DNA from: Pseudeuparius sepicola
Lineage: Eukaryota > Arthropoda > Insecta > Coleoptera > Anthribidae
NCBI GenBank assembly: GCA_963920635.1
Contig: OY987299.1
Coordinates: 117,305,373 to 117,369,372 of the forward strand
Direction: 5' to 3'
Length of the DNA stretch: 64,000 nucleotides
Position numbers and translations under genes: made by a program. The notes below the pieces were generated by a model, which ran no database searches, had not been told where the DNA came from, and saw only the letters and a list, made by a program, of their open reading frames with translations. This document shows positions 45,207-56,600 of this stretch, piece after piece. Each line of letters begins with the position of its first letter. Position 1 is the first letter of the stretch.

Positions 45207-47298
45207 TCATTATTTATATAATATTAGTAATATTTTTTGTTTGTTTTCGATAATCTGTCTTTATTACGAAAACCAAAAATCAAATTATATAAATTTAGGC
45301 CATACCTATATTGTCTAAATGAACTTTTAAGTTTCTATTAACACATTTACCTAGTTTTTAGCATTTTTAAACATGTATTATCAAATTTCTGAAATCAAAG
45401 GTCATTCTCTTTTGAAAAAGACATATTCCTATCGATATTTCGTAATAAAAAGTTAATAAACTGATAAAGCGATATAAACTAGATTTTAGAAAGTTACAAT
45501 TTTTTTAAATTTTCAGAAATTTCAAAATAATGGCAGACAAAATTGGAAAAGAAACAACTTTAACAAGTACAACTTTTTGAAATTTTAACAAATAAACTCA
45601 TTTTTAGCATTTTTTTCCGGTTTACCATCCAATTCTGGAAAAAATGTTGTAGGTCTATATGACAACTATCGTATGTAGGTACACAACATGCTGCACCAAA
45701 AAAAATGTAGATAAAATAAAGATAAAAATAATTGTCTTACCTCTTAGTAAAGAAGTCAAAGGTATCAAAAACCCTCGGATGTTTTGATACTTCACGCTGT
45801 TACAAATCACGTTATCGAATTGTCCGAGTTTTATTTCACGCAAACGAAACTATCCAGCTGATGAACACTGGGCGGAGTACCGACGACTGGCAAGTGCACA
45901 TCATCTGGTACCAAACAAGAGACCGCGGTACCTACCCGTATTAAGTATACAATTGTCCAATAATAGAGAGCACGAAAATGCACTATAGCGGGACGAGAAT
46001 TAGAGATAATCCCGGGACACTGGCGATACATATAGCAGTCAATTATCAGGAATTGGATAGCATAACTTTACGTTATCTCGTCGTCGATTACGGCAAATAA
46101 CTAAGAGCGGTATAGGCGCGACTTCGCGGTTTTTCTATAAAACTTGGATAATTACAAATTGTACGAGGGACTATCTGAAACATCTATAGTCCTCCTTACG
46201 GCAGAATGCGTGCGACGTAAGGGGGAAGAACTCGCAAATATTATAGAATCAGTCCCAGTTCAGGGACGTAGCTCAATTTTGTGTAACTCACTGACTTAAT
46301 TTTCATATAATTATTATTTAATTTATTGTTGATATTATTCTTAACGGTGATGCCTTAGACTATGGAGGAAGGCAAACACTTATAACATTGGCAATTATTT
46401 CTCGTGCTTGAGAATGCAACGTTCTTCCCTGTTTACTCATTTTGCACACGTTAACTCCCGAACATACGAAACGCCACTGAGCTCTCTGAGCCGGCGGAAA
46501 AAACTTGCCAGCGGTCTAAAAAATGAGGTCTGTGTGGTAGCCCAAATACGCAGTTAACTTTACGTACTATAGAAACAGGCACAAAACGCGTTGGCTAACT
46601 GGTTTCGTCAGCCGTCTCCTTGGCAGAAGTGCTGTGTTGCCGTATTTTAAAGGCGATGGTAGACGCGAGGATGTTGAAAAAATATAATAGGCGTTTTCTC
46701 ACACCGCGTTAAAAATAAATGATAAACAAAAATGGGTAAGTGGTCCCGTGATGCGAGCTTTATTTTTTCGGTATAACAGAGTTCAGAAATTCGGCTTCAA
46801 TATGATAAAACTTGTATTCGCCAATAAATAACGACTACTCGTATAGGAAATCTCGCAAGGCTGCCCGCATTCTTTGCAAACGTGTTCTTTCGTGCTTTGG
46901 ACTATAATTGACTACTTCAATAAAAAAAAGCCGGATACATTATGAAAAAAAACTGTAATATGACAAACATAATGCTTGTTTTTATAATGGTGCAGGGAAA
47001 ATCTGGAAAAAATTAAATTAGAAATTTACCTTAATTTTGATTTAGTGACCCAAAATCTAGTATGTAATTGGATAAATCTCTTAGTTTGGAATAATTAATT
47101 CCTTACAATTAAGTAACTTTGTTGAGTCTTCAAAAAAAGGGGCACCTTACCATTAATTTATTTTAAAAAAATTCGAGTGAACTGCGATATATATCTACCA
47201 TTTTCATATCTCGTGACAAGCATCAGCAACTAGCGTTCCGCGAATTCCAACGAATGCAGATACTTCTCACTCCTTTTTTTTTCTACAGAAAATATATG
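45207..47298. other. Intergenic; possible 5' exon of the C2 gene
   Basis: On the minus strand, CTTTACTAAGAG followed by gtaagacaat (donor at about 45738) lies downstream of TTCATCAGCTGG. It could be the end of an untranslated first exon of the C2 gene, but nothing links the two directly. Around 46460-46700 are moderately GC-rich sequences. No coding gene recognised. Confidence 0.3.
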
Positions 47299-48165
47299 CA
47301 GTGTGTCCACGGATGGACTTAACTATACTTGTAAAAAATTTTTATTTTTAATTCTTCGAAAAAAGTTATTCTTCATAAAAAAAAGTCTGCTTGTTCTTAA
47401 AATAAAATTGGCATGGAAAAAGTTGACATTACTTATACTGGGTGACCAGAAAATTAAAGAAACGTTAATTAGCATAGGAGTAAACTACCTCTATTTGTAG
47501 AGATAATGAAAAAAGTTATAAGGAAAATTTGCTCAGCTTGGTAAGCTACTTAAGTGTACAAAATTTCAAAGCGTTATGCCTACTTCGATTTTTTGATTTT
47601 TTTCTTGTTTTTTCTTCGATTAAATAATTTTCTGTAGGTAGTAAGACAAAACTTATAAATAAAAGTTACTCAGAATAGGAAACTGTGTATGATGGAAATT
47701 TTTTTGACAATCCTAGACCCACTTTGCGTTTCCTCCAATATTTTCCAAAATACAAAGTAGGCCTAGAATCGTAAAATTTTGTCATCATGCGCAGTTTTCC
47801 ATTCTGGGGAAGTTTTCTTAATACAGTTTTGTCGTACTATTTACAGAAAACCATTTATGTGACAAAAAAAGAGAATACAATCAAAAAATCAAAGTAGGCC
47901 TGACGCTTTGAAATTTTGTAGCTTACCACGCTGAGCAAATTTTCTTTATAACTTTTTTCATTATCTCTACCAATAGAGGTAGTTTACTCTTATGTTAATT
48001 AACGTTTCTTTAATTTTCTGGTCACCCAGTATAAGTAATCATAACTTTTTCCATGCCAATTTTATTTTAAGAACAAGCAGACTTTTTTATGAAGAATGAC
48101 TTTTTTCGAAGAATTGAAAATAAAATTTTTTACAAGTATAGTTAAGTCCATCCGTGGACACACTG
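47299..48165. mobile_element. 0.87-kb palindromic element
   Basis: CAGTGTGTCCACGGATGGAC at the left and GTCCATCCGTGGACACACTG at the right, both within TATA runs. Arms are mirrored over about 430 bp (GGGTGACCAGAAAATTAAAG and its inverse) to a centre near 47730. A one-armed relative is in C2 gene intron 1 near 40410. Confidence 0.9.
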
Positions 48166-49359
48166 TATATATATTTTTAATTTTACAAGTTTGGAGGCTA
48201 TATTTACGGCATTTTTATGACGCTTAAACAAAATATTTTTTTTGTGAACATCTCTATTCTATCTCAATCTGTAATTATAACCATGACGATATCTGGAGGG
48301 GATTCTTTAACATCCTTATGTTTTTGACAACAACTTTTTAAAATCCACTTGTATTATAGTTGCCACCATAAAAATGTAGTGTACTTTACACAGCTTCCAG
48401 AAATATTCGTTGTGCTATTTTAAGTTCTCGGATATGTAATAAAAATCACTTTTACACTTGAGACCGAAATAAATTTCACTGGAACATAAACAAATAAGAA
48501 CTAAACCTATTACCCCCATTTAAAAATATCTGTGTTTATACTTTCCGCAAATTTAAATAAAAGTTGCTTATTTATTCAGTTTTATGCACACCCCAAATTT
48601 TTAAATATTTTGGCGAGATAACCAGATCTTTAGTTCGCCTCGTAACTACTTGAAAAGGTAGGTGTGGCAATTTGTTATCGACCATGATTTTAATCTTTGA
48701 TAATATTTTCGTTTATCTTGGAAACCTAAAACCAAATACAAATAACAGAAATGAAGGATATTTTTTTATATAAATTTTAGTCATATTTGGAGAGCACTAA
48801 GTGGGCGTTCAAGCTTGATAATAATTATTTAAAATCGAACCAATATTTTTAATTTGGTAGGTAATGATCCATGAACGCGTATCAATCTTAAAAATTATAA
48901 TTTTACGGTTAGTAGTAGATGCAATATAACCCTGGGATAAATACTTGAAAGTATTAAAAGTAAAATAAATATTATAAAATTGATATAATTATTTACACTC
49001 GGGTTACGGATCTACTGAATGGACTATATTCTCGTACGTACATATATACATCAGTTAAATTATTCTATAGCATTGACAGTCTTGTTAAGTCAATTGTCGC
49101 ATACCTATTTGTAGGTCAAAAACCACGCACACAATAGTGTATCTACTAATTTGTTTATAATATATAACTACTAGTGCCTTTGTTATAGAAATCGTTTTAT
49201 TTCTTTTCTTAGATTTTGCTTTTTTTGCCACATGTCCAACTACTGACCTGTTGGTTCGTTTATCAATTAAATAAAACCATGTAAGTAAAAAACTAGACGT
49301 ATGTACGTTATTTATTTACTTAAGTACCTATATAACATCAATATACAATTGAACAAAGC
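48166..49359. other. Intergenic between the two large genes
   Basis: AT-rich with no recognised element or gene. It ends at the target site of the hAT remnant. The 3' end of the cadherin transcript may lie here if it runs through the hAT insertion. Confidence 0.45.
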
Positions 49360-49673
49360 CACGGGCGTAGCCAAGGGGGGGGGGTTTCGGGGGTTCAACC
49401 CCCCCCCCCCCCCGAAATAAGCAAAATATTACCTAATATTATACCGAAAAAATACGAGGAGTGAAGAGTTAAATTATTATTACGTTTGAATATATGTAGT
49501 AATAGTAGCGCCTAGCGCCACCTTTTGACGAGAGGCAGACGCAGTTGCAGCCGAACTATTTTGTATTGTAGGAACACTTTGCGTTGTTTCTCGATTATTC
49601 GCCACGCTCCTCGGTCGAAATGAGCGGAACTTTGTGGAAGTTCGTGGAAGTTTCTGGACGGCTACTGGGCTGC

Positions 49674-49713
49674 TATATAAGCGGCGCCGCGGCGCGTGAC
49701 CGCGTTTACGGCA
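49674..49713 (+). promoter_or_regulatory. Putative promoter of the hAT remnant
   Basis: TATATAAGC in a GC-rich setting, followed about 39 bp later by GCAGTATT, which resembles an initiator, though the spacing is longer than normal. An ATG at about 49754 opens only four codons before TAG. Confidence 0.35.
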
Positions 49714-49835
49714 GTATTGTTCCATGCGAACTCGAAGCGAATAAAAGTGAAAAATGGTGAACGAATAGTTTCTAATAGGGGTTTCTAATAAAGAAACAAA
49801 TTTGGATTTAGCTATCAAAGCTTCAGCTACCTTGC

Positions 49836-50135
49836 ATGCTGATAAGAAGACTGCCTACCCCGAAATCTAGTTTGGAATGCCTAGATATGTGCGATAAAAA
49901 CCTTTATCCTAATATTTACACATTACTACAAATCTTGGCTAACATTCCTGTATCCACTGCTACCCCAGAAAGGTCTTTCTCGAGCCTAAGGAGACTGAAA
50001 AACTATTTACGAAACACTACAAGTGAAAACAGACTTAATGGTTTGGCTCTAATGAACATTCACTATAGAACAGAAATTCATGCAGATGAAGTAGTGGATA
50101 TGTTTAAAAGAAAAAGCCGAAGATTTCTTCTTTAA
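49836..50135 (+). pseudogene. hAT transposase C-terminal dimerisation domain fragment
   Basis: About 99 residues. YPNIYTLLQILANIPVSTAT, then PERSFSSLRRLKNYLRNT and RLNGLALMNIHY, is the hAT C-terminal (hATC) dimerisation signature, in the form seen in ZMYM1- and P52rIPK-like transposases. The RNase-H catalytic core is missing. Upstream codons are frame-disrupted (a TAG follows ACCCCGAAATC in another frame), so the first ~12 residues may not be ancestral. Not functional as a transposase. Confidence 0.85.
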
Positions 50136-50267
50136 TGGTTTTAGATTTAGCGCAGAGGAACGAAATTAATTTATCCATTTCATTTAAAGTTTACAACTTT
50201 ATAAATATGTCGTAGTTTTTCGGATGAATATATAGATATTAAATTTCATGTAAGTATATTTTTGTTG

Positions 50268-50273
50268 TTTTAT
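50268..50273 (-). terminator. Possible poly(A) signal inside the hAT remnant
   Basis: AATAAA on the minus strand, about 80 nt after the cadherin stop and within the hAT element. If used, the cadherin mRNA would end inside transposon sequence. No downstream GU-rich site was assessed. Confidence 0.35.
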
Positions 50274-50354
50274 TTACTTCTCAAACTAACCCCCCCCCCC
50301 CCAAACTAAATCCTGGCTACGCCCGTGAACAAAGCAAACGTTTGCATCGTCTTA

Positions 50355-50652
50355 TCAAAGTCGACTTTCCTCATTGTCTGTTCCAGATATATCCACCTTT
50401 TCTTCATTTTCTACTTGACTATAGTGCCCTTCCTCGTCTTCCGAGGCTTCACTGTCCCCGTGGAAATCGATATGCATTTCCTCAACCACGTCGTCGAAAG
50501 CTACAGATTTGGGCTTTTCCTTTTCGACGGCTGCCTTTTCCGATTCAAGAGACGTTCGATCTTCGTCGTCGTCTTCAGTTTCGTCGACTACCAAAGGATT
50601 GAAGACGAAGCCGGTCGGCCTTCTCTTCTCCACAGGCATGGGCTCTGGAACG
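50355..50652 (-). CDS. Cadherin gene exon 17: acidic C-terminal tail and stop
   Basis: 298 nt including TGA. Starts IVPEPMP, with a possibly conserved RRPTGFVFNPL, then an acidic low-complexity region (DETEDDDEDR, EASEDEEGHY) ending DNEESRL. The stop is 27 nt from the hAT insertion. Confidence 0.8.
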
Positions 50653-53600
50653 CTAAGGATACAAACGCGCTATGTAGTATATTTCTAGAAATAATAACAG
50701 CTTTCTTTGTACTCAAAAACATGCCACCCTGGCCACCCTGAAATTTTCTTGTTTTCGAACAAAAGAATTAGGGCGAGTGACACGTCACTGCCGCACACGA
50801 CACACTGCACACAGCTGCTAGCATCTGCAGTTTTACGGCGACTATCGTAATTGCAGCAGTGACGTCAAGGTAATGAAAGCTAGCGTTCTGCGATTTCAAA
50901 CGAATTTAGCTACTTCTCACTATTTTTTTTAGAAAATATTGTTTTTTTTATTTACAGCATTTTTATAGTGTTAAACAGAAATTTCCTTTTTGTGAACATC
51001 CCTATTAACTAATTTGTTATCGACAGACGAAATTTGTTGTTTTTTCGCGAATTATAGTTTACACCGTTTGGTGAATATTTTTTCCGAAACATTTCCACTC
51101 GGAAAGAATTATAATGTAACTAACTATATCTTGCTTTACCAGCTTACATTTCTTTTTGATTCTTTTCGAATCTAGAGGCTCTTTTGTCTTCTATGTCTAT
51201 GTCTTCCTCAAGAGTAGCAAAACTCCGTGACCTAAAAAAATATGGCATATGCTTGTGGGGAATTTGTCAAATTTTCAAATAAATACCTAAATTTGAAATA
51301 CCACAGAAGTAGAGAACCTGTCAAAAAGCCCACTAGCAGAACTGTTAAAACAGATATGGCTGCTATGTACCCAATATTATTGGTCTCAACGTCGTCGTCG
51401 TCGTCATCATCTATGGTTGCAGAATCTGGAAAAGAGGTTTATGCAGGTTGCTGACTGAAGTTCTAAGTAATTTCTTGACTTACATTTTACAGCTATATTG
51501 AGAACACAGCTAGTTTTTTCATTGCTCCCTTTGACCGACAAAATTAGCTCCAAAGGTATAAGAGTTATTTTTTTGAGAGTGCCTTCTGGAATCTTTACAT
51601 CGGAATATGTCACTGACACTTCTCCATCTTCATAGAAGACGCTAAAGTACTGTTCAAATTCTGGATCTATAAGAGAAAATGAAACAGTTATACTAAAATC
51701 GAGCAATCCTTACGCCTGGAGTAAATAAAAGCACGTGTCCGATGACGTTCCGCGAAACAATTCGATTGGTCAATAGGCCATAAAATATCAGCATGCCTGG
51801 CAACAGGGACGTACTCGATCGCAAAAGTGTATTTACGCTGTTTTATCTTGTTGTTTTCAGCTATTTAGGCACTGCCGCAAATAATTTTATCGATGTTTTG
51901 AACAATTGTAAAACTAAAATTAAATAAAGGTCGTGCCTCAGTGCGGCTCTGGCGAATATATCAACGCACGTGCTTTTGTTTACGCCAGGCGTAAGAGTCG
52001 CTCGATTTTAGTATAGTATAGAAAATAATGATGTTTTTTATAATTCCCAAATAGTTGTTGCAGCGGACTGTAACCTCATTTTTTCGTTAAAACCAAGGTT
52101 AGTTTATAGGAAGGTTAGGACATTCCCCCACTCTTAAACAAAACCAAAGGCCGTCCCTTTGAACCGGCAACATCGCGCGACGGTGCCGCTCTCACCAGCT
52201 GCCCTTCAGCTTGATGCCAATGGCGTATCAAAAGGGACAACACGGGTATTGAAAACCGAAAACAAAGTAAAAGCACAAACATAAAACAGAAATGCGATGC
52301 ACTAACATACACCACAAAGTTCCGTTATTTCATTGCACAAACATTAAAATGAAGAAATAACCGAAAACAGCTAAAGCAACATACCTAAATATACACCATA
52401 AACAAAGCACATGCCAAAAACGTCTGTGTGCGCATATGGCTGGAAGCGTTATCTATTTAGGAAGTTACTAAATCGCCAATTCACGTGTAAATGGTACCAA
52501 CTTAAATTGCGGCCTTTGCCCCCTTTGCCTCTCTCACCCCCCCCCCCCCCCTTCCATTCCAAGTCCTCGAATGTCCTAACCTTCCTATAAACTAACCTTG
52601 GTTAAAGCAAAGAAAATACCTACTACTTCGTATTTTGTTTGGTTAACAAATGAAAGGCTGGAACTGAGCAAACTTTATACAGTGACCGGCAGAAAGTTGA
52701 ACACAAATGGAAAACTTTTTTATTACTAATTTTTCAGAAAATTTTATTCTTGATAAAAGTTGGTGCATCATTTCAAACTTAAAACGCACATATCAAAATT
52801 TAAATATCTCTTTTTGGATACGAGGTAGATTCAAAAATGTCAAAATAACTCAAGAGTAAAGTACCCTTATTTTTGAAAATACGGTAAAAACTTACTTACA
52901 AAAGTGGTTTGTAATCAAAGGTGGATGTCAGATTTAAAGTCACAGCCACCTAGTAAAAAAAAAGAAATTTAACTTTTTTTGTATTTTTTTCTACCACCCT
53001 GTGTGTGTATTACAAAAAACAAGATACCGGAAGCGCAACTTATCATCGGATAACACATGAATTTGCTACTAAACTTGAATTTTGTTCGATTAGCAGCTAG
53101 AAATTTAAATTAATCGAAATCAGAGTTTAAAAATATTAAATTTTTGTGTCCAACTTTCTGCCGGTCCCTGTATTATCTTACTTGATTTTGTAGCAGAAAT
53201 TGCATCATCCTCTTTTTCTGTAAAAACTTTGATATTGTCGGATATCTGCAGGTGGCCATTTTTATCGATGTAGCCGTTGTACAAAACCTTATCGAATGCC
53301 ACGTCAACTGGCTCCACTTTTCTGGGTAAATTTATGACAATTGGTGCGAAGGCGGTAACGCCATTTGAAGCAGCTTGAGCAGTGACAAATATACTGATTT
53401 CTTCGTTGATAATTTTATCGTCCAAATTTCCTATTTTCGCTAGTTTATAATCATCACCCTCTGGTATCATTTCAAAGTATGACGAGTATAAATCATCAGC
53501 TGGAATAAATTAAAATAATTCACGTGAAATTTCTTGATAATGCTTTACACCAAATAAAAACAATTGTCTTACATTTTAAGGTCACCTCTAGGTTTGCATC

Positions 53601-56600
53601 ACTTTTACTTGTTGCCTTTATGATTGTGTCAGTTAGTTTATGTTCTCCACCGTCTAAAGTATAATTTGCTGTGTACAGTATCTCGGAGAATTCGGGAACA
53701 GCTTCTATATCCAATGATGGCAAATTGATCACCAAAAATGCATTGTCACAGAGAAATTCGTAAGTTTTGTCTTTAGCTGTTAGTGATATTACCAGATTTA
53801 AGTTGCTGTTCAAGATATCTGTACCGAGATTTCGGTTTACCTTTACAGACCATTTTTCTGATTCAAAAACTAACTCGAAGTAAGCGTTACAAAATGCTAA
53901 AAAATGAATAAATTTAATACACTTAGCAATTACCTCCTTTGAATGGAAATCTCAAGTAGTCAATCATTGCAAAACCTATTTGCGGAGTAGGTACTAAAAG
54001 AATGACGATAATAAGAAGTAACTGTGGGTGTAACAATGTAAAAATAACTGCCACTGGTGCTACCCCTTCCACATAACTTTTTTTTAATAAATAATGTAAT
54101 AGCAAATCTTAAATATTTCCTATAAATCCTAAAACATTATTGTGGAGAAAACCGTCATAGTTAATGACATATTTTTGGACTTTCATCCTACCCTAACTAT
54201 TCTCCATTTCGTTATTTCTCCAAAATAATGCCAAAATTGAGTACTTGCCAGTGTTTCCTCAAATAATGGAAAACGACTCATATTTTCTCGCTATTTTCAA
54301 ATTCACCCCCTTTTTGTAATAAAGTCAACTTTGCTCTCTACTACTAATAACAATGTACTAATTTAATTTGTTAAAAACTAGTCCATATGTAAATACATTC
54401 GAAAGTTGATGGTTATTCTTGACTGTAGTACTGTTATGAGAACCGAGGATGAACATCAAAGTAGATTAATAAATATTTACTTTCATCGCATAGTATATCT
54501 ATATTGTTAGAGTCTCCAGAAGAAAAACCTATATCTTCATTAAGTTTAACTGTTGCCATCGTTTCTCCTTCAACGATTAGATACTGTGCCTGGTAGTGGT
54601 CTGCTGCAAATTTTGGTGATTCAAGATTTGGCATACGAATGGTCAAAATCGACTGAGCTGTCGAATCAGCTGCATCACTAGCTGTTAAAATTGTTCTTAA
54701 TTGATCATTCGACGTTAAAACATTGTTTGGAAGATCAATTATTTTTTTCAGCTCCCATATGGACGTATCAGGATTTAATGTAACAGAGAAATATTCATCG
54801 TATTCTGAAAACGAAACCTTGTAATTATGCTTCATATATCTTAGGTTATGAATTAATGTTTATATTTAATACCTACTGTCATCTAGATGTATCACAGTAG
54901 AGTCTGGATCTTCAACGTTTAGCAGTTCTATATTTATCTCAGATATGGTTCCTTCGCCATCAGAACCTACTATGTAATCTGCCGAATAGGATATCTCAGA
55001 AAATTTGATCTCGGAATCTGGAAAAAATCTATGTAGGATATTTCTGTAAATTTCATACCAAGCTATGACTGTAATTAACATATTCACGTACTTTCTACGG
55101 CTATATTGAGAACGGAGCTCGTTTTCTCATCGCTCTCCTCAACTGATAAAATCAGCTCCAAAGGTATGAGGGAAATTTTCTTGAGCGTGTCTTCTGGAAT
55201 TGATACATCTGAATATGACACTGCCACTTTTCCACCTTCATACGAAATGCTAAAGTACTTTGCAAATTCGGGATCTGTAATATAAAGACATAATAGTAAT
55301 CGAAGGAAACATTCTGCCATAATTTTTAATCTGAATGTGAAACTACCAATATCGTTCGGATTGCTTCCGTGATCCTAGGTACTAAGATTTTAGTAAACAT
55401 AAAAAAAACGAAGCACTATTTATCTTACTTGATGGTGTAACAGATATTGAATCGTCTTCTTTTTCAGTTATAACTTGGATGTCATCGAATATATGTAGCT
55501 TTCCATTTCTATCAATGCTGCCATTGTATAAAACCTTATCGAATGCCGCATCGAGTGGTTCCACATTTTTAGGTAAATTTATGACAATTGGTGCGAAGGC
55601 GGTGACGCCATTTAAGGTAGCTTGAGCAGTGATATTTATACTGATCTGTTCGTTAATAGTCACATTGTCAAGATTTCCTGTTTTCGCTAGCTTGTAGTGG
55701 TCACCCTCTTCTGCCATTTCGAAGTATGACGAATATAGATCATCAGCTGGAATACATTCAAATTATTTACCGAAATTTGCTGACCTGTACACTAATTACC
55801 TTTTATGGTCACATCTAGGTTTGGATCACTTTTACTAGCCGCCTGTATGTTCGTGTCAGATATTTCATGTTCCCCACCTTCTATCGTATAGCGGGCTGTG
55901 TATAATATCTCTGAGAATTGCGGAACGTCTGCATCCAGCGCTGGCAAGTCGATCACCAAAAATGCATTGTCAGTAAGAAACTCGTAGGTTTTGTCCTTAG
56001 CTGTTAGTGATATCACTAGATTCGTGTTGCTGTTCAAGATATCCGGACCAAGATTATTGTTTACTTTTACGAACCATCTTTCTGACTCAAAAGCTAACTC
56101 GAAGTAATCGTTACAATATGCTAAAAATTAAACAAATTATTAAGAGTATTGAGAATTTACATAAAAATAGGACTTGGGGCATGCATGTAGAGGGTCCAAA
56201 GGAGCTCCTTCCAGTGTTGCAACCTTCCCAAAATAGAAAATAGCATTGCGTTATCGTTACAGACAAGTTTTCAGGTAGAACTACTAGTAGATACTTAAAA
56301 CATTTCGATAGCAAGGGGTATAAACAAAGACTCCTTAAAGTAAGGGGACCCAGCATTATACTTTCCAAAGTGAGGCCTATTCTTTCCTCATTCTAATGGT
56401 ATCAGCGATGCCAAGTATGGCATTTTATTGGAGAATCTATGAATACAACAGGTACTTTGATTGTTATTAAAAATTAATAATGGTTTCCATGATTTCTAAA
56501 AATTAGACTTGGCAATGTTGTGTCTACAATTACAGAATATGGCAACTGTCAAATGAAACAAATTTATTGAATAGTTGAAATTCTTTAATTGTCACCTCTG

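Larger units (their letters stand above)
49360..50327 (+). mobile_element. Internally deleted hAT element, perfect 8-bp target duplication
   Basis: Ends CACGGGCGTAGCCAAGG and CTGGCTACGCCCGTG form a 14-bp inverted pair. AACAAAGC occurs exactly on both sides (49352-49359, 50328-50335). Runs of G and C follow the ends. The 5' region with a TATATAA at 49674-49680 and the 3' end of the transposase remain, and the middle is deleted. It sits 27 bp downstream of the cadherin stop codon, in opposite orientation to that gene. Confidence 0.9.

Noticed and set aside
49480..49818. 112-codon minus-strand frame
   Set aside because: It lies antisense within the 5' part of the hAT remnant, and its Arg/Ser/Thr-rich composition reflects GC-rich promoter sequence.
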